From positions 1 to 33,811 of the IMG/VR virus record IMGVR_UViG_3300011440_000043: a stretch of 33,811 nt of DNA. The stretch is one strand, 5' to 3'. Position numbers and translations under genes: made by a program. Below the pieces are notes generated by a model. That model searched no databases and was not told the DNA's origin. It saw only the letters and a program-made list of their open reading frames with translations. How positions within the stretch are numbered: the first letter of the stretch is position 1; each line of letters starts with the position of its first letter. This document shows, piece after piece, positions 24,489-30,119 of this stretch. This stretch comes from a virus.

Positions 24489-25469
24489 ATGTACAACAGC
24501 ATTACAATATCGAGCGGGCACGGGAAGTACGTTCGCGGAGCCGCAGGAAATCCGGGTCTTGATGAGGTCGACGAGGCGCGTCTCGTCGTTGAGCACTTGG
24601 CTAATGAGCTTATTGCGCGAGGGGTCGAGGTGCAAACCTTTCACGATGACGTCTCCAAAAGCCAGAGTGAAAACCTTACCCGTATTGTTGACTGGCATAA
24701 TAGTAAGCCATGCGAAGTAGCATTGTCAATCCACTTCAATGCCTATAGCCAGTGCACCAAGCCGATGGGCACCGAATGCCTGTACCTCACCCAACATGAA
24801 CTAGCGCAGGACGTGGCCGACACTATCGCGTCAACAGGCTTCATCAATCGCGGCGCGAAGAAACGCACCGACCTAAAATTCCTCAACTCCACCGACATGC
24901 CCGCCATTCTGGTGGAGGTCTGCTTCGTTGACAGCACGGCGGATTGCGATCTGTACATCGAGCAATTCCACAACATCTGTTGCCGTCTGGCCGACACGTT
25001 GGCCGGTGTGGGTGGTGATGTGGAGATTGAGCCACCGCCGCCGGTACAAGACGACGTGCTTTTTTATGCCAAGGGTCGATGCTCGCATTTCGGTGGTCCG
25101 GATGACACGGGGGTGTCGCCGTCGGAAGGTCTGGCGTTCATCTTCTCGGTGGATGATGCGCCGCAGCTATTCCTACCTTTCCAGCCGGAGGGAACAACCG
25201 GGCTGGCTCGGCGACTTAATCCTTACATCCATTATGTCGCGTGTCGCTGGGATTATAGCGTCACACCGAAACCGTCGCTGCTTGAACATGTTGCGATGGT
25301 GCGCGCGCCACGGACGGGGCTTGAGATGAAAGCATTTCCAGCCGACTGGGGACCGCATGAGGAAAAGACCGGCCGGGTTGCTGACCTTTCCCCCGGCCTG
25401 ATGGATGACCTCCAGATTACGACGGACGACGAAGTGGAAGTGATTTATCCCTATGTTCCGGAGGACTAG
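24489..25469 (+). CDS. Endolysin: N-acetylmuramoyl-L-alanine amidase with C-terminal barrel-like domain
   Basis: Start at ATG 24489 behind GAGGTG; longer in-frame readings (from 24360) run into the antisense gene. Residues about 1-190 form a zinc amidase of the Amidase_3 type: SSGHG (His11), LDEVDEA (Glu29), SIHFNA (His82) and VEVCFV (Glu143) are the expected metal ligands and catalytic Glu. It would cut the amide between MurNAc and the stem peptide. After a proline-rich linker (EPPPPVQDD) comes a 120-residue domain with CSHFGGPDDTGVSPSEGLAF and TGRVADLSPGLMDDLQITTDDEVEVIYP, resembling double-psi beta-barrel (RlpA/expansin-like) modules. No signal peptide, so it needs a holin. Total 326 aa. 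Confidence 0.88.
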   Translation: MYNSITISSGHGKYVRGAAGNPGLDEVDEARLVVEHLANELIARGVEVQTFHDDVSKSQSENLTRIVDWHNSKPCEVALSIHFNAYSQCTKPMGTECLYLTQHELAQDVADTIASTGFINRGAKKRTDLKFLNSTDMPAILVEVCFVDSTADCDLYIEQFHNICCRLADTLAGVGGDVEIEPPPPVQDDVLFYAKGRCSHFGGPDDTGVSPSEGLAFIFSVDDAPQLFLPFQPEGTTGLARRLNPYIHYVACRWDYSVTPKPSLLEHVAMVRAPRTGLEMKAFPADWGPHEEKTGRVADLSPGLMDDLQITTDDEVEVIYPYVPED

Positions 25470-25471
25470 CC

Positions 25472-25684
25472 ATGATTGCATCCCTGATCTATCTGGTGGT
25501 CTACATCATTGTCCTGGCGCTGGTGCTGTTCCTGCTCAACTATCTAAACGACCAGGTGGTGCCGGAACCGTTTCACCGCGTGGTGCGCATTGCTATCCTG
25601 GTGATCGGCGTGCTGGTCGTGATCCTGTTGCTGCTTAATTTCCTTGGCGTGATCGACGGCGGCGCGCCGCGATTGCTGCGGTAG
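25472..25684 (+). CDS. Holin candidate (two transmembrane helices)
   Basis: A 70-residue protein with two strong hydrophobic helices: ASLIYLVVYIIVLALVLFLLNYL (about 3-25) and AILVIGVLVVILLLLNFLGVI (about 41-61), separated by a short charged loop (NDQVVPEPFHRVVR). It begins 2 nt after the endolysin stop. Two helices, small size, charged tail (RLLR) and position make a class II holin likely: it would form the membrane hole that lets the amidase reach peptidoglycan. Confidence 0.72.
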   Translation: MIASLIYLVVYIIVLALVLFLLNYLNDQVVPEPFHRVVRIAILVIGVLVVILLLLNFLGVIDGGAPRLLR

Positions 25685-25856
25685 AACAGCAGGCGAACGG
25701 CGCTGTGTCAGCCGTGTGTCAATCTTCTGGACGTTCCTGACCCGTTCCGGCAAAAACCGTCCCGAACTGACGAGGCTTTTCTGACTTTGTTCAACAATTT
25801 CAAGTGTTGCGCTTTATCCGTATTCCCCTATATGGGGCTCCCTATAGGGTGTTAAC
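25685..25856. other. Intergenic region between lysis genes and integrase; candidate attP location
   Basis: Non-coding, 172 nt. It is the usual place for the phage attachment site, since integrase ends at its right edge. It contains TATTC followed by CCCC-TATAT-GGGG (25825-25837) and then the perfect palindrome CCCTATAGGG (25840-25849), and two TGTGTCA copies near 25705-25720. No tRNA 3' end is recognisable, so the actual core site cannot be named. Both the late rightward and the leftward transcripts end here, but no clear intrinsic terminator was seen. Confidence 0.45.
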
Positions 25857-26840
25857 CTATTGATTCCGCTTGTACGCCGCCTCAGAAATTGACACACCCG
25901 TGTCAAAAAGCTTGTCTGTCACGGTCGGATCTTCGTCGGCGTGCAAGTAGGTGTTGAACAGGTGCTGTGCTGACTTCCAGCCGCCTGCCTTGGCTATCGT
26001 CTTAACGCCTATTCCTTTGTCGTGGAGGGCCGTAGCGAAGCCGTGGCGGCAACTGTGGAAGGTGAGTTGTTCAATCCCAGCAGTTCTAGCAGTCCGATCC
26101 CATGCGTCTCTGGCTGTGGTGTACGCGATGTCGAATGGCTTTCGATCTCGGGGAAGTTGGGCGAGGGCGATGAAAAGGTCCGCTGGTAGGTGGGCCTCCC
26201 GTTCGCTCCCAAGTTTAGATTGGCGTATGAGCACTGTGCGTCTTTTAAAATCAACGTCACCCCATTGAACAGATAGAGCCTCAGTAATCCGGGCGCCGGT
26301 TGCGAACAGGAAGAGGGCGAGTGTTCCAACATCCACTCGGTCAGCGTGGGCTCTGAAGGCATTGATCCACTCCAATGTGACGGGTTGCTTGATCTTGGTA
26401 TCGACCTTAAAGCGTTTCATTCTCAGCGGCGGGCACAGATTCAGTTCCGCGCAATGATTGATGATCGCGAGCGTCGGGACGATCACTTGCCGATTGCGGG
26501 TTGAGTTTTTGGCATTTGGATAGATGTCGATTGCGCTTTGTCGGATCGAGCCAGCATTCATGTCCGCAATCCGGGCATCGCGCCAATACCTCGTCAGAGA
26601 CGGGATGAACCTTGCGGACTTCCCAGCCTGCAAGTATAGCGCGGCAGCTTTTGGCCATGTCAGCGCCTTTTCTTTTCCATCAAGACCACGCTTCCAGAAC
26701 TTGTCTTCAATCGCGGACGTAATTCTCTGCGCGGTTTCCTTGTCAGATGCGCCAGTAGATCCACGGAGTCGATTTCCGGCAAGCGTTCCCCGATACTGCC
26801 AGACAGTGCTTCCCGGACGGCGGTAGATTTTGAGGGGCAT
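25857..26840 (-). CDS. int: Tyrosine-family site-specific integrase
   Basis: Integrates and, with excisionase, excises the prophage. The start MPLKIYRRPGSTVWQYRGTLAGNRLRGSTG is typical of rhizobial phage integrases. A SAM-like core-binding domain spans about 60-140 and the catalytic domain follows. Catalytic residues seen: Arg184 (ATGARITEA), Lys209 (QSKLGS), His262-x-x-Arg265 (FHSCRH), Trp288 (GGWKSAQHLF, the H/W position) and Tyr298 (NTYLH). The 327 aa are full-length. Its first 181 bases overlap the 3' end of the excisionase gene in another frame. It is last in the leftward operon. Confidence 0.94.
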   Translation of the reverse strand: MPLKIYRRPGSTVWQYRGTLAGNRLRGSTGASDKETAQRITSAIEDKFWKRGLDGKEKALTWPKAAALYLQAGKSARFIPSLTRYWRDARIADMNAGSIRQSAIDIYPNAKNSTRNRQVIVPTLAIINHCAELNLCPPLRMKRFKVDTKIKQPVTLEWINAFRAHADRVDVGTLALFLFATGARITEALSVQWGDVDFKRRTVLIRQSKLGSEREAHLPADLFIALAQLPRDRKPFDIAYTTARDAWDRTARTAGIEQLTFHSCRHGFATALHDKGIGVKTIAKAGGWKSAQHLFNTYLHADEDPTVTDKLFDTGVSISEAAYKRNQ

Positions 26841-27007
26841 AGCCTTGTCGCCTCCCTGATGGCGTCGACATCTTCGGGCCAGAACACCATACGATTGCCG
26901 AGTTCATGTCCAGCGCCGATCCGGCGCGCGAGGCTTCTCAACCGTTTTTCGCTCCAGCCAAGGTGCCGGGCCAGGTCGCGGGGCGTGGTTGTTTCTGGCA
27001 GGGTCAT
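26660..27007 (-). CDS. Excisionase-like helix-turn-helix protein
   Basis: The 115-residue product starts at ATG 27007, overlapping the upstream micro-gene stop as ATGA. A longer in-frame reading from 27208 is not needed. MTLPETTTPRDLARHLGWSEKRLRSLARRIG is a winged-helix/MerR-like DNA-binding start. 'GNRMVFWPEDVDAIREATRLCPSKS' continues the pattern of alphaproteobacterial phage excisionases, and the C-terminus (RRELRPRLKTSSGSVVLMEKKRR) belongs to the same pattern even though it lies inside the integrase gene. This supports true dual coding over 181 nt. It would direct integrase toward excision. Confidence 0.8.
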   Translation of the reverse strand: MTLPETTTPRDLARHLGWSEKRLRSLARRIGAGHELGNRMVFWPEDVDAIREATRLCPSKSTAVREALSGSIGERLPEIDSVDLLAHLTRKPRRELRPRLKTSSGSVVLMEKKRR

Positions 27008-27084
27008 TTGAACACATCGCTTAATATCAACCAGAAAATCAGCGCGGCAATCACCGGGATTATGCCGATGAGAACTATTCTCAT
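27004..27084 (-). CDS. 26-residue single-helix membrane micro-protein
   Basis: The short product MRIVLIGIIPVIAALIFWLILSDVFK is almost a pure transmembrane helix with an Arg near the start and Lys at the end. Its ATG at 27084 overlaps the upstream stop (ATGA), and its TGA at 27006-27004 overlaps the excisionase start (ATGA). Double coupling argues for real translation despite its size. It is too short for standard gene callers. A small membrane peptide in a lysogeny-side operon could be a superinfection-exclusion or toxic/regulatory peptide; function unknown. Confidence 0.6.
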   Translation of the reverse strand: MRIVLIGIIPVIAALIFWLILSDVFK

Positions 27085-27311
27085 CTGTCCTGCTCCGGTG
27101 CGAGTGCGGCGTCGGCGAGATATTCATCTGTTGTCCAAATGCCTTTTTCACTTTTGTAGTGAGCGGCGGCTTCATGATCTTCAATTGAATACTCATCGTG
27201 ACCGGCAATCTTCCGCAGTGCCGCCTCCAGCGCCTCGATGCGGTCTGCGGCCTCGATCATGTCATCTGTCGCGGTGATCGGATTTCTCAGCCTCTCCAAA
27301 AGGTAGCTCAT
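27081..27311 (-). CDS. Small hypothetical protein, paralogue of the upstream gene (76 aa)
   Basis: MSYLLERLRNPITATDDMIEAADRIEALEAALRKI ends ADAALAPEQDR. The start ATG 27311 overlaps the upstream stop as ATGA. The 'A-x-RIEALEAALR' heptad and the ALAPE end are shared with the neighbour at 27308-27544, and a 25-bp identical stretch (27220-27244 and 27429-27453) shows a shared origin. Short helical proteins with this motif occur in many alphaproteobacterial phages; function is unknown. Confidence 0.68.
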   Translation of the reverse strand: MSYLLERLRNPITATDDMIEAADRIEALEAALRKIAGHDEYSIEDHEAAAHYKSEKGIWTTDEYLADAALAPEQDR

Positions 27312-27453
27312 TTGTCCTGATGCTCCGGTGCGAGGGCGGCGCGGGCTGCCCATAGATGTTCTCGCGAAATATGCCCCAACGCTTTACTAAGAGATGGCGC
27401 ATCAGTTTTCATCGCGAATGGCTTCAGCGCCGCCTCCAGCGCCTCGATGCGGT
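27220..27453. repeat. 25-bp direct repeat in tandem paralogues
   Basis: Bases 27220-27244 and 27429-27453 are identical. They encode the RIEALEAAL heptad core of the 76- and 78-residue proteins. Similar ends (ALAPE) and the same order suggest one gene duplicated in tandem, with the core kept at the DNA level. Confidence 0.75.
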
Positions 27454-27544
27454 TCGCTGCGGCCCGCAGTTCGTCAAAATCTACATAGTTTCCATTCACC
27501 ATCTGCCGCAACGATGCTGCATATCCACTGGCCTCGCTGTTCAC
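27308..27544 (-). CDS. Small hypothetical coiled-coil protein (78 aa)
   Basis: The GTG start at 27544 overlaps the upstream stop as GTGA. The product MNSEASGYAASLRQMVNGNYVDFDELRAAANRIEALEAALKPF ends AARAALAPEHQDK. It is mostly helix with a heptad core shared with the next gene downstream, which looks like its tandem duplicate. No membrane segment or catalytic motif. Function unknown; perhaps a small dimeric adaptor. Confidence 0.68.
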   Translation of the reverse strand: MNSEASGYAASLRQMVNGNYVDFDELRAAANRIEALEAALKPFAMKTDAPSLSKALGHISREHLWAARAALAPEHQDK

Positions 27545-27801
27545 TTCTTATCTCCTTTTTTCATCGGGATATCCGGCTGCGGAACCGGTCCGAATGGCGT
27601 CGGCTCGATGCACAACATCAATTCATCCCGCGACCATTTCGACAGATCGATCGCGGATCGCGTCACCATCAGGTTGTCGTTTAGGACGTAGGCGCACTTC
27701 AAATACAACGCCTTGTCCTCGCTGGTGAGGGTGTCGGGGTCGATCGCCGCGGCGGGCGCGGCCAGCATCGTGGCCATGATCATGGCTGTGGCGGTTCTCA
27801 T
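27541..27801 (-). CDS. Exported small protein with signal peptide (86 aa)
   Basis: Residues 1-19 (MRTATAMIMATMLAAPAAA) form a clear Sec-type signal peptide with an AAA cleavage site, so the mature protein is periplasmic. It then has DPDTLTSEDKALYLKCAYVL, two cysteines (36 and 64) that could pair, and a charged C-terminus (KKGDKK). The ATG overlaps the 31-residue gene's stop (ATGA), and the stop overlaps the GTG of the next gene. A secreted protein in a lysogeny-linked operon suggests envelope modification or superinfection immunity; that is inference. Confidence 0.7.
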   Translation of the reverse strand: MRTATAMIMATMLAAPAAAIDPDTLTSEDKALYLKCAYVLNDNLMVTRSAIDLSKWSRDELMLCIEPTPFGPVPQPDIPMKKGDKK

Positions 27802-27893
27802 AGTGGTGTCGTTTCTGAAATGATGATGGCGTAAATGCTTACGAGCATCGCGACGGTGAGGGCGGCGGCGACAATGGCGGTGAGATCGATCAT
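27798..27893 (-). CDS. 31-residue single-helix membrane micro-protein
   Basis: The short product starts MIDLTAIVAAALTVAMLVSI and ends ISETTPL; it is one transmembrane helix with a short soluble tail. The ATG at 27893 overlaps the upstream stop as ATGA, and its TGA overlaps the start of the exported protein as ATGA. Position inside an unbroken chain of 4-nt overlaps is the main evidence for it. Function unknown. With the exported protein and the 26-residue peptide it makes an envelope-directed set. Confidence 0.6.
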   Translation of the reverse strand: MIDLTAIVAAALTVAMLVSIYAIIISETTPL

Positions 27894-28147
27894 TTATCTC
27901 TCCCGTAGTGCGCTGCTTCGGCGGCGTATGCGGCGCGCTCGGCGCGATCGTCCGCGCGGCGATCCATTTCCAGCCTGATCAGCGCGGCGGTGAAGGCTGG
28001 CGCGTCGTCGAGGCCGGTCACGAACCGCTCGATCGCCGCCTCATATTCCCGCTCGGCGGGGTCCTGCTCGGGCGGATCGCCCGGACGCCAGTCGTGCTTT
28101 CGCAGGTCGCGGCGGTGGTCGTGATCTTCGGGTGTCGGGTGGCGCAT
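27890..28147 (-). CDS. Small hypothetical charged protein, first gene of leftward operon (85 aa)
   Basis: Start chosen at ATG 28147 because the operator palindrome (28184-28202) then lies upstream. An in-frame GTG at 28192 would put the operator inside the gene and is the alternative. The product (MRHPTPEDHDHRRDLRKHD) is His/Asp/Arg-rich, with a helical C-terminal part (EREYEAAIERFVTGLDD... AALIRLEMDRRADDRAERAA). No membrane segment or domain recognised. It heads the chain of coupled genes that ends at integrase. Confidence 0.6.
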   Translation of the reverse strand: MRHPTPEDHDHRRDLRKHDWRPGDPPEQDPAEREYEAAIERFVTGLDDAPAFTAALIRLEMDRRADDRAERAAYAAEAAHYGRDK

Positions 28148-28183
28148 GTGGTGGTGTCCCCAAGGCGGTTGCGATGGGGATAG

Positions 28184-28202
28184 TGTTGCCACATAGGCAA
28201 CA
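28184..28202. promoter_or_regulatory. Operator palindrome upstream of leftward operon
   Basis: A perfect 7-bp inverted repeat TGTTGCC-ACATA-GGCAACA. Its core GTTGCC-N5-GGCAAC matches the palindrome in front of the Cro-like gene. It lies just before the first leftward gene and is the probable binding site of the XRE repressor and/or the Cro-like protein. Confidence 0.72.
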
Positions 28203-28205
28203 ACA

Positions 28206-28225
28206 CGTCAATGAAAATGTTGACG
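28206..28225. promoter_or_regulatory. Inverted repeat beside leftward operator
   Basis: CGTCAA (28206-28211) and TTGACG (28220-28225) flank an 8-bp spacer. On the minus strand the first half reads TTGACG, a good -35 hexamer for a leftward promoter, but no convincing -10 at standard spacing was found. It could be a second protein site or part of the promoter. Confidence 0.35.
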
Positions 28226-28271
28226 CGTAGGAAACCGAATTTTCAAGGTGTGGAAAAGTGGTGCCGGAAAG

Positions 28272-28592
28272 CTAGTCGTTTGTGCCGGTTTTCAAGGCCT
28301 TGAGCAGGCGGATCGCCTGACGCCTTGTATTGTCGTCCATGTCGCGCAGTAGATCATCGGCGCTGGGCTGGGCGGGATCGTTAAATAAATCCCTCGGCGT
28401 GCAATTTAATGCTTCGGCAATAGCTCCCTGCGCGCCTAGCAGGATGTCCCGTTCGCCTGTCTCCCACCGTGAAATGGTGCTTTTGGTGGTGCCGATCCGG
28501 GCGGCCAGCTTCTCTTGGCTTAATCCCCGATGATCTCGCCATTCCGCGATGTAGAGCCTGGTGGGTTTTTTGGGACCGATCCGGGTAACCAT
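28272..28592 (-). CDS. CI-like XRE repressor without peptidase domain
   Basis: A 106-residue protein. The HTH domain of residues about 13-70 is clear: AEWRDHRGLSQEKLAARIGTTKSTISRWETGERDI (recognition helix TKSTISRWE). The tail (SADDLLRDMDDNTRRQAIRLLKAL) is a short helix, probably for dimer formation. It lacks the S24 self-cleavage domain of lambda CI, so prophage induction may depend on an antirepressor or other signal. It is divergent from the Cro-like gene, with operators between them, the arrangement of a lysogeny switch. Confidence 0.85.
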   Translation of the reverse strand: MVTRIGPKKPTRLYIAEWRDHRGLSQEKLAARIGTTKSTISRWETGERDILLGAQGAIAEALNCTPRDLFNDPAQPSADDLLRDMDDNTRRQAIRLLKALKTGTND

Positions 28593-28626
28593 ACAGGAAA
28601 CCTAGCCCAAACAACCCCTTACGTCA

Positions 28627-28678
28627 TTATCCTAGATGGCAACTTTTGACTTGACCGTCCGTTGCCTACATGGCAACG
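28627..28678. promoter_or_regulatory. Switch operators and rightward promoter
   Basis: A perfect palindrome CGTTGCC-TACAT-GGCAACG (28660-28678) shares the core GTTGCC-N5-GGCAAC with the leftward operator. A half-matching copy lies at 28627-28643 (TTATCC-TAGAT-GGCAAC), centred 34 bp upstream, about three helical turns. Between them are TTGACT (28646-28651) and TTGACC (28651-28656), candidate -35 hexamers for the cro promoter. The full palindrome covers where the -10 would lie. Confidence 0.72.
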
Positions 28679-28686
28679 TGCGACGC

Positions 28687-28887
28687 ATGAATAAACTCCG
28701 CGAATATCGAATTTCACTCGGGCTTTCACAGGCCGACCTCGCTGCTTCGGTCGGGGTCCAGAAAGCCACCATTTCACGAATTGAAAAAGGCAAGCGCACC
28801 CCTTCGATGGGGCTCGTTGCTCGCATTGTGGAGGCGAGCGACGGCGCATTGTCTGCTGACGATTTTCTGCCTGCCAAGAGTGCGTAA
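28687..28887 (+). CDS. Cro-like XRE regulator
   Basis: The ATG at 28687 was chosen because the operator palindrome ends 8 nt before it. An in-frame ATG at 28636 would put the operator inside the gene. The 66-residue product MNKLREYRISLGLSQADLAASVGVQKATISRIEKGKRTPS is a bare HTH of the Cro/XRE type (recognition helix QKATISRIE). No ribosome site is visible; with a -35 at 28651-28656 the message could be nearly leaderless. Position, size and direction mark it as the first rightward gene. Confidence 0.82.
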   Translation: MNKLREYRISLGLSQADLAASVGVQKATISRIEKGKRTPSMGLVARIVEASDGALSADDFLPAKSA

Positions 28888-28889
28888 TT

Positions 28890-28963
28890 CCGCGCGGGGA
28901 TGTGCCCCCGTTACCGCGCGGATGCCACCGGGGCCGTAACTGTCAGGGAGCGGTTCCGGTGGC
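28890..28963. promoter_or_regulatory. Two adjacent stem-loops in leader after cro
   Basis: The first pairs CCGCGCGG copies at 28890-28897 and 28914-28921. The second pairs GCCACCGG (28924-28931) with CCGGTGGC (28956-28963). They lie just after the Cro-like stop and before the next GTG. No T-run follows, so a simple terminator is unlikely. They may be a Rho-dependent stop region, an antitermination element or a site of mRNA processing. Confidence 0.4.
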
Positions 28964-28992
28964 GACCAAATCAACAACAAGGAAAACCCATC

Positions 28993-29298
28993 GTGGAAAA
29001 CACCGCAAAGCTCACCCTCATAGAAGCACTCCAGCCCGAAATTGCTCCGTTCACCGACCAGGTTCACGAACTCATGCTTGAAAGCATTAGCAAAATTGCC
29101 GACCAGTGGATCGAGCAACTGTCCATCCTGCGCAAAAACGCCGACGCGCTAGAGGCGCAGATCATTGCCTGTGTCTCCAAAACCAAAAGCGACATCACCA
29201 CGCTGCACGAACTCGGTGCCAAGGTGGCCGAGGAAGCCAAGCGCGGCCAGGATGTTTGCAAGCAACTCGCCGACGGCGTTGGCAAAATCGCGCCGTGA
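28993..29298 (+). CDS. Early coiled-coil protein (101 aa)
   Basis: GTG 28993 follows AAGGAAAAC by 5 nt; a longer in-frame reading starting at 28900 covers the leader hairpins and is rejected. The product (MENTAKLTLIEALQPEIAPF) is all-helical with heptads in SISKIADQWIEQLSILRKNADALEAQI, probably an oligomeric coiled coil. It overlaps the GcrA-like start as GTGA. No known family was recognised. As the first gene after Cro it may be a regulator or scaffold of early proteins. Confidence 0.68.
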   Translation: MENTAKLTLIEALQPEIAPFTDQVHELMLESISKIADQWIEQLSILRKNADALEAQIIACVSKTKSDITTLHELGAKVAEEAKRGQDVCKQLADGVGKIAP

Positions 29299-29750
29299 AA
29301 CGCTATCCCTACCGAGTACCCTGGGAGCAAACACCCGGCATGTCGGAACGGCTGGCCGAGCTGCATGCCGATCCCAGGCATTACACCTGCCGCGAGATTG
29401 CCGGCATGCTGTCGCGGGAGTTTAAAAAGCGCGTGACCAGGTGCGCCGTGATCGGCAAGGCGCACCGGATGGCGCTGCCGTTTCGTGCGCTGCCGATCGT
29501 CGAGAAAAAACCGCGCAAGCAAAAGCGGAAATATTCGCCGCGGACCAGGGTTGTCGAGGCTCCGCCGCGTCCGCCGCGCATCGAGCACAACGGCGTGCTG
29601 ACCATCTACCAGACCGGCTATGGCGACTGTCGGTTTCCGATTGGTGAATTTCCGTTCGTGTACTGCGGCAAGGAGCAGATCGAGGGGCGGCCGTACTGCG
29701 CTGAGCATTACGCCGTGACGCATATTGAAGCGCGGAAGGTGTGGGCATGA
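29295..29750 (+). CDS. Phage GcrA-family transcription regulator
   Basis: The GTG at 29295 overlaps the previous stop as GTGA; longer readings are shadows. The 151-residue product contains the GcrA DNA-binding pattern (SERLAELHADPRHYTCREIAGMLSREFKKRVTRCAVIGKAHRMAL; AVIGKAHR is diagnostic) and the C-terminal GDCRFPIGEFPFVYCGKEQIEGRPYCAEHY (Cys112, Cys124, Cys135, His138). In Caulobacter GcrA binds sigma70 and activates promoters carrying adenine-methylated GANTC. I saw no GANTC in the phage regulatory regions near 28590-28690, 28888-28993 or 32942-33050, so host promoters may be the target. Middle (66-92) is basic linker. Confidence 0.85.
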   Translation: MKRYPYRVPWEQTPGMSERLAELHADPRHYTCREIAGMLSREFKKRVTRCAVIGKAHRMALPFRALPIVEKKPRKQKRKYSPRTRVVEAPPRPPRIEHNGVLTIYQTGYGDCRFPIGEFPFVYCGKEQIEGRPYCAEHYAVTHIEARKVWA

Positions 29751-30109
29751 TGGACCTGTTCGACCATGCCGAGAGGTCCGCGCAGGCCATGCTGGCGAAG
29801 GATGCCGGCATGAAGCAGGCGGCTGACAACGCCGACCAGGCGTGGTGCGACCTGATGCTGGAACTAGTGCGGCTGACGTGCCTCGAACAGCCAAGGTTCA
29901 CCGTCGACGACCCGATGGACCGTTATGAGATGCTGGAGGGCTACAAGCCGGCGACGCACGAACTGCGTGCGATGGGGCCGGTGATGATGCGCGCCGCCAA
30001 GGCCGGCTACTGCCGCAAGGCGAACGTGGCGCCGATCCCGTCGCGGCGGCGGTCGCTGCACGCAAGCCCGCGGGCGGTTTGGGAAAGTTTGATTTTTCGT
30101 CACCGATGA
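29747..30109 (+). CDS. Hypothetical early phage protein (120 aa)
   Basis: ATG 29747 overlaps the GcrA-like stop as ATGA. The N-terminal helix-rich half (MMDLFDHAERSAQAMLAKDAG) is followed by a compact region, LRAMGPVMMRAAKAGYCRKANVAPIPSRRRSLHASPRAVWESLI, with basic and aromatic residues near the end. This suggests a small nucleic-acid-binding or partner-binding protein, but no family could be named. It sits between GcrA-like and DUF1376 genes, so it is an early function. Confidence 0.65.
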   Translation: MMDLFDHAERSAQAMLAKDAGMKQAADNADQAWCDLMLELVRLTCLEQPRFTVDDPMDRYEMLEGYKPATHELRAMGPVMMRAAKAGYCRKANVAPIPSRRRSLHASPRAVWESLIFRHR

Positions 30110-30119
30110 GGATTTCTGG

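Noticed and set aside
25685-25856. tRNA 3' end as attachment core
   Set aside because: No T-arm or acceptor-stem sequence could be recognised in the gap.
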